DNA of 64,000 nt from contig CM047429.1 of assembly GCA_026168455.1 (NCBI GenBank), positions 50,599,027-50,663,026 on the forward strand. Reading direction: 5' to 3'. This DNA comes from Theocolax elegans (lineage: Eukaryota > Arthropoda > Insecta > Hymenoptera > Cerocephalidae). Under the pieces are notes generated by a model. That model worked only from the letters and a program-made list of their open reading frames with translations, was not told where the DNA came from and made no database searches. Shown in pieces: positions 21,805 to 35,542 of this stretch. Position numbers and translations under genes: made by a program. How positions within the stretch are numbered: the first letter of the stretch is position 1; the number at the start of each line of letters is the position of its first letter.

Positions 21805-24560
21805 TATAGATTATCATACATTTACACTATTGCCAAGTAATAAAATTCTATTTATATTTTTGTACAATTCTAAAACTAGTACATCTTAAGATCTTATTAC
21901 GTTCTAGTCACTAAAGTTTTAGTATGAAAAAAGTCTTTTCAATTTAATTTGATTATAAATGTAAATACGCGAATGAGTAGAGTTTACTACCATGAAAGAG
22001 ACGCGCATCATGCATCGGGCAGTAAGGTCTTTAACGTTTTATACAATTTGCATTCAACATTATTTATTCAACCTTTGTATAAATCAATGACACTACACGT
22101 GTGCATTGTTCAGTTGCAATAATGAATATGAATTGGTTTATTCCGCACGTATTTCGATTCAATTTTTCGGATACGAAGTAAAGGTGGTCCTGATAAGGTA
22201 CGCAGGCAGTGACTCGAGATGGATCGATCTACATCCTCACCGAGGATTTATCCGTACTCTCGCGTGCACCACGCAGCTACAAGATAAACCCAACCTAGTT
22301 TTTCTTTTACGTATATAGTTCATTCCCAGGAAAGTCAACAGGCGAACTTTTCAGATGCTGGTAGCAACTCTCTTTCTCTTTCTTTAGCGCGGACGCGAAT
22401 CCGATTTTCGAGCTTTTATGCATACCACGCGCGCAAGCCTTACTCGCTATTTGCCCCCAGGATGAAACGTGTTTTGACGAGCCTTTGTTGGATCGTTTCT
22501 ACGTAATTTCCATTAATTAGCCCGGAAGCAACTTCAATAACTTTTTTCAACTTAAAAGCACTGTGGGTATACCCAGCAATACAGTAAGACTCAACTTTTT
22601 CGAACAAATCATTTCAGTTAAATATTTTGAAACACGTTTGAAATCGAACTACTCAGCTATTTCAATAGTTTTTACTCAATTAAATATTGTTTAGAAAGGC
22701 TGTGATACTAATTGCACAAAATATTTAAATGTAATATGTACTTTCTACAACTTTTGTAGAAATCGTGTTTCATTTAATAAGTACTATTAACTGTTTGAAT
22801 AGAATGGGCAATAAATGGGCGAAAAATGTACTGATTGTCCCCCCAATGAAATGCTTTTTCTCCCATATTTTACCTATTATTTCGTGCAAAGTCCAATTTT
22901 CATATTTCCCGGCTTGAAAACAGATTAAGTTTCAATCTGGTTTTAACCTTTAACGTACTATTAAAAATAATTACGTTCAAAATATAATAATATCGTATGT
23001 AGCTTTGTAATTATGGCAAGAACGTTAAAAATGAGTTGTGATATGAAATAAACATTTTAAAAGTCTAGCATGAATCTACAAAAAATTTAAAGTTTACTTT
23101 TATTAAGAAGTTAGAAAAAATAATGTGAATGTTTTAAAGCTTGTTACTTCCATCAAATACTAAAGAAATGCGCCCAAAAGCGTTTCATCACAAGCCATTC
23201 GTAAACGATTGTGTACTATTTAGTTCTGAGATTGACATTTCTACCAGACAATAGATTACAAAAATTGCTGTAAAACTGTATTATAATACAAGCAAATATA
23301 AAACTAATAAAATTGTAATAATATTATTACAATATTTATTAGTTACTTATTACTTTTACTATTGTATAATCTAATTCTATATATAATCTTTCTTTGCGAG
23401 TGAATATAATCAAATATAATTTCTATTTCAAGTTCATCAGTAAACTTACCGTTCCTAAGATACAATATCTTCGACGTAGATTTTTTTTTGGTTTTAAATC
23501 ATTGTCTGTTTTTAAACGATTATATTACGAAGGAAAAAATAAATGCTCAATTTACGAAGATCGATGAGAAATAGGTCACGATGAAAAGATAAACGTTTTC
23601 TACGATAGAAGAAAATACTTCTCGAGTTTTGGCCAACTTGCGCAAAATACGAGAGCTGCCGCAACTTTGTTAACTTTTATATGGATTAAAGAGAATCGAG
23701 CCTTACACAGGAGCATCAACGAGAAATAGCAAAGCGATCCAACCGAAGCTTTTTCCGTTTACACCGAAACCTCAGCTTTACTTTCCGATAAAAAGGTTGT
23801 TCCTATAGTATATAATAGTGGTCAATCGAGACGCGGGGTACACATAACAAAAAAAACGGATTATAATTTTGAGGTGATAAAAAATCGCGCAGAGTTCTCA
23901 ATCTCGATAAACTCGTATCGAAGGACAGCATATTTGAATGTTGAGTACAGCATCTTGGTCCGTAAGGGAAACGACTCCCATCAGGTTTCTTGGCCGTATC
24001 CGGTTCGGTGAGTCACTCGGTATGGATGCGATCGGCCCTATATGCGCAGTACATTTATTCATGCACGAACTTGTGAACCGTCTTAGATGCACATATAGCT
24101 ACCTCTCATCACATATATATATTCGACTGTTCGGTTCTCGGGTTATTTATCTCACGTTTTTACCCTCGCGTCACCTTGGTTTACTCACGCGCGAACGTTT
24201 TTGATTTTCTCTCGCGATATAGGCACGACGGATGGGTCCAAATGGAAATGTGCATATATATATACATTGCATCGTTTTCAGCCGGGAGTCTCATAATCCT
24301 ATAAAATATTGCGAAAGGAGAGTCAACACTATACCGATGCGCGATAAATGCTCGATGCAAATCGGTCTTTCAGATAATTCAAGCCGACGAGATGCTGAAT
24401 TCTGGTTCGTACAGTGATAACAAATTCGTGTAGAAGGGTTGCTCTCAACTTTTGCCCTCGACCTCGGTATTAGTCGAAAAAAGCAATGGACGGAGAAGCG
24501 AGTTTTAACGAGGTGAATGCACTCGGCGTGTAACCTTACTTTCGTGTTATCGGGTCGCAC

Positions 24561-24612
24561 GAAGAGGGGGGGGGGTGGCGGAGAGGGAGAGAGGGTGGGG
24601 GGGGAGAGGGAA
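24561..24612. repeat. G-rich purine tract
   Basis: Several runs of three or more G (one of about ten, another of eight) separated by short GA/TGG spacers on the plus strand. Potential G-quadruplex; otherwise simple sequence. Confidence 0.8.
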
Positions 24613-26658
24613 ATGAAAGAGCTTAAAGCCTGATTATCCTAGGAGACAGCTCATTACGCGACGATAACCAGAAGGTTCGCGAGAGAGTCCTTCGGGAATT
24701 CCTTCTCACGAACTGCGGACTCCTCGAGGCATAATAAAATCTCGATATACCCGGGTCTAATATAAAGAAGCACCTAGCGAGGAAGGAAGCGCGTGCACTT
24801 TGGCTCGCAAAAGTTGAAACTCGGACGCGCGTCGATTTTAGCTGGAGCGTGTACCTACCTACGTATACACTGTGTCGCAGAGCCCGAGAGAGGTAGTGAG
24901 GTAGTAAAAAGGAAGGAAAACCCAGACTTTGCGGGAGACTCGTTCGAAACTTTCGGTGGGACAAACTTGCTCCACGACCTTTTTCTCTGTGCGACCCTCG
25001 TCGTTCCGGGTCCTAGATTTCCGGCTCCTCGGGCACACGAGTCCTTCCCCGCTCCTCTTCTCCCAATAATTAAGTTGGAAAAATGTGAACCGCGACCTGG
25101 GCAAACTCTCGGCTTCCTACTACTTTTCGCCCTTGGACCAAGAGCCTCGAGCGAGTCCCGAGTTCCGACCTTCTCTCGTTATCTTATTTTCCAAAGCACC
25201 CGCTTACGTAGCCTCTCCCTTACTTACGCGTTCACCTCGAAATTTCGATGTTCCTTTTAAATCGAACTATTTCGATCCTTCGTTTAGAAAGAAATTGCCT
25301 TGTTCCTATAAATTGTTTCAATACATATAGACACGATTTCTCATTAAAGTCGAGAAAGTAATAAATTCACAAACTAATTTTATACTATATTTATACGATA
25401 ATCAACACATTATTCTACGGAAACTAAAAGATTTACAACATTTTTAATTATATATTTTACAAGAAAAGTAAATTGAAATTTATGTATTGAAAATTAAGAT
25501 TATATTTAAATTACAATTATAACGATTTGATCACTTAATATTTGTACATTTAAAAGAACAAAGAGAATCGCCAGCGTAAAACTCAATGGAATAGCAATAT
25601 AGAAATTATAAATAAATCGCACTTTGAAAGTAAGCACTTTAAAATATTCACACTTATATGAATTTTTCAATTAATGATCTCAAATACTTACTTTTTTTTA
25701 AATACAACAAATCTTGGACGTTATTATAATTTGTTCGCTCATTTGAACGACACACGGAGCTCTCGTACATGGTTCATGGAAAGAAGAGTACATCAGTTAT
25801 AATTCCAACTTAATTTTATAATAATTTAGCATGGTCATTATAGCAATGTAAATGGTTAGATTGACTAAATGTTTCGTTGTGAGACCAAAGTCGCAGTAAC
25901 AATACGCATTGATAATATACTGAAAGTAATTTTATGCAAATCCGCATTGTTATTATAATAAAGTCACTAGTTATAATCTCTGACCAAAACCCAGTTTTGT
26001 ACGTACAATTGTAACATTGTTCCTAGAAAAAAAATTTTTTACGTTAGCATAGTGAACACTCGCGTGTATCGTAATAATAGAAGAGTGTATATAGAACGCA
26101 ACCGAGATCCGTTCGTAAAAAATTAAACGCAAAGAGTTAGTCGCTCTCCTTATCGAGAAGTTTTAGTGTCACGAATTCGCGACCATTCACTCGAGTGACG
26201 GTAGTTTTGTCTCTTACTCCTCCGGCTGCTTCGATTCGCATTTCTCGACGCGTAAATCTTTCGAGTGGACTCGTTTTTTTCGGTTACAACGTGTAGTCGT
26301 GCCGCGACCTCTTAAGTTTTGTCCTTGCCGAATATAGAAGAAGTAACGGACGCCGGCTGTATGTGCAGTACTGTACGTGCCCAAGTCATCGCGATGAACG
26401 AGATGCGGAGGAGCGTTCGGTGCTCTTTTTTTGCGAGCACCAACTTCGGAGGAGTTGCTCCAAGAGAAAGAACAAGATAAAGAACGAGGACGAGCGAGAA
26501 GTATGACTAAAAAAGGAGTATCGGATAAGGAAGAGGAAAAAAAGTGGGTCCTCTCGGTGGTTCTCCGCTTTTGCTGCCGCATCTTTCTCTTCTTCTAGTC
26601 GTTCGGTTTTCCTTTGTTCCAGCTGTAGGTTGCCGGTGCGCACGGAGGATACTGCTGC

Positions 26659-26687
26659 CTCTCTCTCTCTCTCTCTTTCTCTCTCTA
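26659..26687. repeat. (CT)n microsatellite
   Basis: Dinucleotide CT repeat with one TTT interruption. Confidence 0.9.
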
Positions 26688-27779
26688 GGTTTTCTTCGTC
26701 CTCGAGCTGAATCGGAAGCTACTGGTCCAAGATTCTGGCAATTCTGGAAAGAGTCGATGGTTTTACCGGGTACACGTCGATAATTGGCACCGCTAGGCCG
26801 CTCGCTCGAGAGAAATTGAAAAGAGAAAAGCGTCGAGCGAAAGCGGCCTTTCAGGCATAATTGCTTTCCTTTGTCGGTTCGGCGTATTACAGCGACTCTT
26901 TCCTAAACGAGGACCGCTAGATACTCTCGAATGAACGTTTTTTCAACTATTACGAAGGCTTTTCCGAGTTTCCAACCTTCTTTTCTCTTCTCGATGAGAT
27001 TTCGCGAAGCGATTGGACGCGAAGAGATCCTATTAGCGTCTAGAATAGAGTTAACCAACTACTCGATCAAGAGACGGATGGGGCGAGACAAAATCTACGA
27101 AAACGGATTTCTTCTTTATCTTCGAAATATGGTTATGATTAGTGTGATTAGTGTCTCACCGATTTTCGCTTATGTATTTTATACAATGTTAACAGATTTC
27201 TTGACCTCGTATTGTTTCCAAGTCACATGATTAAAATCTACAGATTAACTACAGATTACACATTATAGATTATAAAATGACTAACTACATCCCTGTTAAC
27301 ATTAAAATATGATTTGAAACAAGTTAATTTTTAATTTTACATCGATTAAACATTTACAAGTGCATGATTACAAAGCTAAATCAATTGATTGGGAACTTCA
27401 TCAAGCTTCGCAAAGTTCATCATGAAGAACTATCGAAGAAACGAGGTACGGAGCTGCTTACGAATTCTCATCGAATCAAATTCACGGCATCGAAGGAATG
27501 TTTACACGAGCTGTATTCCTCGAGCACCTCTTAAAAATTGATTCATTTTCCTCGCGAATATAACGAGGATAAATAAAAGCACGACGCTCATGGGCTGCGA
27601 ACCTTGTTTATTCGTTCGCTCGCGAAAATGCAAATTTAAAATCCATGTAGCATTCGAACATCACAGGCTACTATACTAGTTCGTACTCGCGCAAAGATGT
27701 GATGGCGTGCCCGCGCGCGCAGCAAAAGAAGGAGAAGAAATGGTGAAAGGATAAAGAGGTAAAGAGAGGAAGAGAGATT

Positions 27780-27808
27780 GAGAGAGAGAGAGGGGGGGGG
27801 GAGGGGGG
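27780..27808. repeat. (GA)n merging into poly-G
   Basis: GA repeat continuing directly into a G run of about ten and then GAGGGGGG. Confidence 0.9.
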
Positions 27809-29262
27809 AACACAGTTTTCCTTGGAGCGTCGAGATTTTCTCGAGACGGAATCGGCTCTTTCGAGTTGTCGGAAGAATGAAAAAGTGCAAACTGAGACGA
27901 GGAGAGAAGGAGTTAGAGGGTGGAAGCGAGAAAGATACCGAGGCGCACGTGAGAGACAAACGGTGGAAAAATGAAGCCGCTCACCGGCTTCTTCGAAGCT
28001 CCCTCGTATTTCACGCGTGGCGGAAACGCGTTTTGACTTTACGCTGCGTGGATCGCCCGAGTAAATAATCCTGTATCTCGTCAAACATTTTTTTTCTTTT
28101 TCACAAAGATGTATTTTCAAATAAAACATCTTTATTTTATATTCGTTTTGTTTAATAGATTTATCAATAATAGTTGTATTATAGTGTTAAAAATTTCATA
28201 CACGTTATAAAAAATTAGTCAAGTTTATTAACACTCTCTTATTGTAGGAAAATATAAGAGGTCGAAAATAAAAAACGAATACGCTAATCCTATGATATAT
28301 AAGCCTATAGAAGTCTACAAATTTCCGATCACGAATAACACATAAACCAGTAGACCAAGACAGGTAGCGAAGAAATTCCATCAAAAGATACTAAGAAACT
28401 TCCATTTCTGAAAATTATAAACTAATTCAAATTATGCAATTTGCTTAATTTATTAAACTATAATTAGCTCGACTTCATTCGCAGAATATTACTAAGCAAC
28501 GAGATAAGATTTGAATAATTAAGCAACAAGATAAGATTTGTAATTTTTAATACAAAAATAGTTATTACATCTATTTACGTAAAATGTAAAATAACTAAAA
28601 ATTTATTAAAATAACACTGTACAGTTTGATTCATAGAAATGTACGATAACAACTTTTGTAATTCTAGAAAAAATATATCGCAATACGTCAATTTGTTCCA
28701 GTTATTGGGATTTAATACGTCATGGAGTTACGCCACTGTCAGCTAATGATTTAATGTGGAAAATAAAACGATTGGAATGTACGTCACAAACTGCCTTATA
28801 TCCGGCATTATATATTTGAAAAACCAATAATAGAATAAGATAAATCTATTAATAATAATAAAATAATATACGATTAAATAAAGATCAAATCCCGAAGATA
28901 AATTAAAATTCTTTATTTAAGAATATGTACATCAATTGTATATAACAAAAAAGTAAAGTTTTATAAATATTGAATTTTTTTGCGCATCTCGGAGCATACG
29001 AGGAAAGCGGGTAGAAACGGGTGGGAGCGAGGAGGGAGCAAGGAGGGCAAGTCAGGGAGAGAGGAGGGTGAAAGCACAAAAAATACGAATGAAAAGGACA
29101 AAAGGGAAGTTACAGCAGCGTTAATGAAAAGAAAGAATACGACAAGCACGGGGAGAAGAGGAGGGGTGGGTGGAGGTAGAGCATAAAGGCTGGACCTGCG
29201 GGGTGGCGTAATACCAGAGAGTAGGTGGGAGGTAAAGGGAAGGAAGAGAGGAGGCCGCGAGC

Positions 29263-29286
29263 GAGAGAGAGAGAGAGAGAGAGAGA
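29263..29286. repeat. (GA)n microsatellite
   Basis: About 12 GA units; the minus-strand reading gives a spurious Ser-Leu repeat frame. Confidence 0.93.
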
Positions 29287-30146
29287 AAGAGTTCGCTTTT
29301 GCTGCCGGAACCGGTCGGGACGCGGATTCCAAGTATAAATCATGCGCAAGCTCCCGACCGCTCAAGCTTGAATATGCACCTCGGCAGTGCTGCCTCGGTA
29401 GTTCGCGTGGTTCGCTTATTCGTCGGCCGGATAAAGTCAGCGCTTCTATGCTTGCAGTCTCGTTAGATATGCGCGTTTAACACCCATAATCCTTATCTGG
29501 ACACCTTTGGTTTCGTTCCCTCTCCGATAAGCTCGAGCTGAGCAATCCGCAACTGGCAAGCCTCGATATCCCACAGGCTCGTAACAATAATCGATCACCA
29601 GATAATTCCAGGGACGGATTTCTTAAAATGTTACCTCGAATTAATGAATCACACTATATCCGCGATGAACAGCTACAATTAAAAAAATTATCCAATACCA
29701 AATAAGGAATCAAGTAGTGCACTTTTAGTTGTAACTCATCAATCGGATTAATATTTATTTTACATTTTGTTTATTGTTTATATATATATCCATTTGAATT
29801 TATCTACTCAGCTTTTCGTGATGTTTCCGTATAAATAAGCTCATTAAAATCGAACTATAAACTAATTCAAATTAGTTTGTGCTCGTAATTATAGTAGTAA
29901 TAACTGATGATTTAATACCCGAACGCAGCTTTCTCGATAGCGCGCGAGTTTGCGAGCTTGTTTAAACTTTCATTATATTGTGATTCAAAATTATTGTTTA
30001 AATAAACATCAACGTTATTTCCATGTTAAATAGATTTGCATATAATGTTATACTAGCACTTTTGTTATTCCGAATGCAAGAGATGTATGGTGAATCTATG
30101 AAGCGAAAAGTAAAAAGAGATAGATAGATATAGAGAAAGAGAGATG

Positions 30147-30202
30147 GAGAGAGAGAGAGAGAGAGACAGGGGGATAGCAAGAGAGAGGGGGGGGGGGGGG
30201 GG
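30147..30202. repeat. (GA)n followed by a G16 homopolymer
   Basis: GA repeat at 30147-30166, a short interruption, then GAGA and 16 consecutive G at 30187-30202, the longest G homopolymer in the window. Potential G-quadruplex and a likely error-prone site in the assembly. Confidence 0.93.
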
Positions 30203-30464
30203 TCACGGTGTGTAAACCCTATAAACCCTTTCACGATCGGTTATTCAATTTCTTTCCATGAAGGCGCACCTAGAGCCAAGTGATTTATTGTTTTCCGTGC
30301 ACACCTTTCCACCCTCAAAATCTCTTAATCTTTTAAGGTGATACGTTATGTAAGTGTGCGCCGTCACGAGACGAATAAGGACACAGACAGAGAGAAAATC
30401 TGAGAAGTCGTGGCGCAATGGCTTTCGCGAACGAGCATGACAGGAAGAGAGTGTGTGTGTAAAA

Positions 30465-30481
30465 GAGAGAGAGAGAGAGAG
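30465..30481. repeat. (GA)n microsatellite
   Basis: Short GA repeat preceded by a GT repeat at about 30450-30460. Confidence 0.88.
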
Positions 30482-31852
30482 AAGAGAGACAGGTTGTGGA
30501 GAGTGGGGAAGAAGGGAGAAAGAAAGAGAGAGGACGATGTACGCGTCGCAGGATGAAATCCTGATGAAAGTAGGTCAGAGCCCCCGGCTACCCCGAGATA
30601 TATCCGGATGCGATGAAAGCTCTTTTGTCTCCGTCGTATAGCCAACAAATCTCCTCTTTCATATCTCGCGAGCAAACAACGAAACTATGCGGAGGAACAC
30701 ACGACGATGAGGTCAGTCCAACTCGCGAGGTTTTGTCCGAGTAAGAAGCTTCAAAGGACAACAAGAGAAAGAGAGACGAACCACTGATGGACAGGCTACA
30801 ACTTTACCATCGATTTACTTCGGAACTTTTTTCCATTACACCTTTTGCCCGAACTCGTGTACGTTTGGAATGCTTTTTCCCTCCATCGTTGATTGAAATT
30901 TTCATGAGACACTCACACTAAAACAAATTTTTAGATAAACGCCATTAATTATTATTGCAATGGACTATTATAGTAAACGAAATAATTTCGTCAACTGTTA
31001 TAATCTATTACAGTATTAATATCTGATTGAAAGTAGATTTCATGGTTCAACAGTTGACAAATCGATATTTAAATAGAACATTTTTAGCATACCAAATCAT
31101 TTGCTATTGATAGAGAGTAAAATTATAATTATACAAAACTAATGATTTAAATGATCTACGACGCCAGGAATAATAAAGTGTACGAGAGCGATATATCAAC
31201 AAAATTAAGTAGAAGTTCTATATATTTCGTCAGGCATGCATATGTGGTGAGTTGCTATTTTATGCATTTTTATTACCATTTTCATTTGTTGGAAAATACC
31301 GTTCTTCGACCCATGTGTACGTACATATAAATCATTTAAATCGTCTCTTTGCTACCTTGCTGTATATGTATATCTAAATGAAGAAGCGATTAACACGAGA
31401 GAAATTTAATATTACGTTATGTCAAAATTCCGCAAATGCACTGGAAATACGAAGTAGTTAATAATTTGTAAATACGCTTTTGCACCGAATAAATATTCAG
31501 AATCAAGTACATATGGTACATCGATTTTCTGGAATGAAAATCGAAAAAGGTCTCTAGAGAAATCTATAGAGAAAATTCATCCTTGTCGACGAAGAGAGGG
31601 CTGGTCGAGCCATTTTAATATCACCGAATCAAACACTCGAATTTAAACATAGTTCAAATATTAATATTCGGCTTCTTATCGCGTCGACAGTCATGAATAA
31701 ATTAAAAAATGAATTTCACCTGACTGATACTTAATGCACAAAAAATTTCATATTAATAAAGTCTGCAAATGTTATACATCACATCATCACACATTATCGC
31801 TATTCTCGTATTTAAATTGTTATGAGTTACGTGACTATTAATATATTTATTA

Positions 31853-32719
31853 GGGGAGACTGGGGCATTTTTGTACTTTTTTTTATTTTTTTATTTCTTA
31901 TCAAAAACGATATAATTTTATATTTGGAACCATGGCAACTTCAAGTACTTGCCCCTAGCTATTAAGACACATTTTTTTACCCACGATATTTATTGATAGG
32001 ACGGTTTATTTTACGGTTGAAGAACGAGGCATTTTGTTCAAAAATGCCCCAACCCTGGGGTAGTTTTGAACATACCCTGGGATATTTTTGAACTTATTTG
32101 CGATTTATTTTTTTTTCGATGCAAAGATTAATATTTTACAATCTAAACTAACGAAACTTCAAATCCATATTTTCTAGCAACTCTTAGAATTTTTATAGAC
32201 ACCATCAATACAACATTTTATTTTCACACTAAAACAAAAGTTATTTTTGTGAAATTTAACTAGGCTTCGTTTCTTTTAGATTTGACACGCGATGAATATG
32301 CTATAACGTCACCGTGCACCCATTTAATTAACACGTTCAAATTATCCCAGGGTTCGTGTTCAAAATTACCCCAAAATAGAAAAAACTTTAGATACACAGT
32401 ACGCAGCAGTAAATTAATATTTTTCAACGTAATTACGATCAAAAGAAAGCTAGCATGAATACTTTTATCGTGTGTGATTTGTAGGTATATAGAAATTACA
32501 GCTCAAGTGTGATTTCAAAAACTAAGAAGTACAAATAAAATAGGATGAGATTTTCATTTTACCAAGTCTCGAGTAAACGTATCGATTCGGAATAGCTCGT
32601 AATTATGGGGGATTTGGGATAATAGCATTTATTTAAAGAAACGGTCCAATATAGCATAAATATTAGAGCTATTCAAAAAGTTCAAAAATGCCCCTGTTCA
32701 AAAATACCCCAGTCTCCCC
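31853..32719. mobile_element. 867-bp non-autonomous DNA transposon with TIRs and TA flanks
   Basis: The left end GGGGAGACTGGGGCATTTTT and the reverse complement of the right end (GGGGAGACTGGGGTATTTTT) differ at one base in the first 20; TA flanks both (31851-31852 and 32720-32721). Copies of a TTCAAAAATGCCCC-like word recur inside in both orientations (near 32037, 32060, 32080, 32350 and 32680), as expected for subterminal transposase sites. No transposase frame is visible. The 60-codon minus-strand frame at 32260-32442 is short and unrecognised. Confidence 0.85.
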
Positions 32720-34571
32720 TATAGTAGTATTTAAACTTCACAGTCGGAAGCGCAATCGTATAGAAATACATCTCTCAGAAAAATCGGTCGTCATATATTT
32801 TTGATTGCCCATTTGAGTCACGTACCCGACAAATCGACAATTGGATTAGTCAAAGCGCTGTTAAACGTTTAAAACTCGTATCTTTGATGCTGAAACTCTT
32901 AATCTCGCTACTAAACGCTAATCGTCCTCTAGTATGCTTGCATGACCTTTAAATTTGCTAATAGATTTTTTAAAATTATTATTTGTTAGAGAAAAGTAAT
33001 TCAACGGAGAAAACTTTGGTTACGCGAAACTCTGAAATTTCGAATGCGTTTAACGAATGAGAACTTTCATTTAAAATTTCTTAAACTAATAGCGTAAACG
33101 GGGGAGAGTTAATTAAAGTGAAAAACGCGAGAATTAGCGTATCCAAGCGGAGGCTGTGCTCCCCTCTTAACGGGTAATTGTCTCAGGCATCTTCTCGGCA
33201 TGTATATTGACTTTCATCCTGTTACTCTCAGCCAAAGCTTCTTCGCTTCTACGAGTAATGTACACCGTTAGTCGCTGTTAAATTGTCAGATACGTATATA
33301 TTAATTTACTAATTTCTTTCAATTCTATTTTTTATCCAATTACGCAATTATAATAAAGTCATTCTGTTTATTTTTAGTGTGTATATATACATATATATTA
33401 AAATATACATATTTATAATTATTTTATTATCACTCGTAACAAATACTTTAAATAAATCAGTAGATATTTTTCTATACCCTCGGTAATACGTGCTGGTACT
33501 CGTATCGAAAAATGATTTACAGGAAGGTGTATTTCCAGGCATCAAATGCATTTTTCCATATGTATTTAAAAAAAATAAAAATTTTTCAACATGCAGCATT
33601 TTACTAATAAAATAAAAAAATAATATAAAAATTTGTTCAGAAAGCTATTTTAACCAATTAACATTTTATAGTTTTACAAGAAGTCAAATGAATGATTTTG
33701 TACTTTTTTACACTGTTGAAGTGTAGCTATCTTGAAAATGTTAAAAAAGAGGTGTTTTTTTCAATAAATAAAAGCGCTCTCCATTTTCATCGAAATTTTC
33801 TGTAAATTTGTTTAAATAAAACGCTTAAAACATGCTGTTAAATAAACTTAAACGGTTAAATGTTACATTTGTAAAATAGTATATTATATATATATATATC
33901 GTGATGCAGGAGCTATGGGATTAAAGTGCAGGCGGGAAAGTTAATTTTTAGCTACCTGAAAACTATACTTGGAAAGTTGCATTAAAATCCGATTCCCGGA
34001 GGTATGAGACTCTCCTGGTGAGTACGCTCGGTTTATAATTCGAATTAATAGATTAAAAAAAGTTGGAAACCAGAATGTGGTAGGGTGTAACACGATGAAA
34101 TCGATATAAAACGCGAGCGGGGTTTCATCTCGTTTGATGCAAGGACACCTATGCAACCTAGCTAATTAATATGATAATCTATCAAACTGGCCGGTAAACC
34201 GAAACCCTCTCGCTCGTCCAGGATGTGTACCAACTGAATGGCCCCGACATAGCCGGAAAATTATGTGACCAGAATAATTAGCAGAGGTATAAGCCGACGA
34301 GCCGAACGATCGACTAAAAAGTAGATTACCAACCCGTTCGATTCAATGTCGAAACGCCGGATAGACTCGTCGGAATTTTCATAAACGGCTAGGTTAACGC
34401 CTCGCTAATGCCTTCGAATGAGTTTTCACGCGATCGGTACGGCTGAGTTTATAGCCACCAGCCACAATTACTTTGACGACACCGATCCGCGGCTTTTGTA
34501 ATCACGATGCTTTGAACCCCACCGAAGCCAAAGCATATCTCCCTTAGCCAGTGGTCTCCCTTTTTCCGAAT

Positions 34572-34599
34572 TTCTCTCTCTCTCTCTCTCTCTCTCTCT
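34572..34599. repeat. (CT)n microsatellite
   Basis: About 14 CT units; gives a spurious Arg-Glu repeat frame on the minus strand. Confidence 0.93.
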
Positions 34600-35525
34600 G
34601 TTCGTCCAGGTTTTCGATGCAAATGACATATTTTACGACAGACATTTTCCACAATACATTTTCGTCTAGCAGAATATGTTTTTCCTTGTCACTCATAACG
34701 AACAATTAAATTAATATTGACTCGATCATTAAAAAAAATGATTTATTTTTGCAATATCGATATGATGGTTAACGCTACCCGCACCAAACATCCTAATCAA
34801 TATAAAACGTCGAAAAACGATACACAATGGTAAGAAAACAGCGAAACGTCAACGGTGTGGCTGTCGCAGCTTGTTCACTCGTGTAGCTTAATCTCGATAA
34901 ATCAACCTTTTCTTTGATATATTATCACCGTAGCAACACATTTCTAACTACGGTATTTGCATTTAATATTTAACGATGTCACCCGCGCGGAAAACCCGAC
35001 GAGTCATCTTTTATACTCGACCATCCGAGGTCAATTACGAAAATATGCCTCTAATTAGTTCCTGAACAGGCTAATTAGAGTTATGAAAAAGGAAAAGGGA
35101 AATATGAAAGAGGAAAGAAATTATATGGGCGAAACGAAAGGAAAAAAGTAGGTGAGCACTCGTGAAATATTCCACTAACCACCCACCCCTCCTCTTGGAA
35201 TTTCACCAACTTGTGTATTTGTGGCTTCCTCCAGTCGAAGATACCAACTTCTCAATATAACTGTTACACGGTGACCTATTGTTTCACTGAATCTCGAGTA
35301 AATGATTCTTTCATCAAGTAAAATATATCTATTCTAAAATTCTAGATCTCTATATTTACAATATTAAATATAGATGTGATTAAAGAAAACTTTAATCAAA
35401 TAAAGTGCACTTGAATTATTATTCGTGAAGTAGATATATAGACTATAAAGGGGTACAAACTACCTTTCAGTCTTGTAAGTGGAACTTGATTACCTTGACA
35501 TGTGTACAAAAGCACACTAAATATA

Positions 35526-35542
35526 ACACACACACACACACA
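35526..35542. repeat. (CA)n microsatellite
   Basis: About eight CA units in AT-rich DNA. Confidence 0.9.

Larger units (their letters stand above)
21807..31850. other. Gene-free DNA: GC-richer blocks and microsatellites
   Basis: AT-rich stretches (22560-23900, 25320-26130, 28080-28970, 29640-30120, 30900-31850) alternate with GC-richer CpG-bearing blocks (24560-25290, 26140-27130, 27640-28060, 28980-29480). Frames within the blocks are dominated by simple-repeat residues. I recognise no domain, tRNA or known microRNA here. The blocks could be enhancers. Confidence 0.4.

Noticed and set aside
24485..24510. miR-184-like seed (TGGACGGAGAA)
   Set aside because: Only the first bases match; the remainder and the expected hairpin do not.
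26214..26643. Minus-strand frames of 85-122 codons
   Set aside because: Ser/Phe/Leu-rich low-complexity reading of a purine/pyrimidine-skewed block; no motif or splice support.
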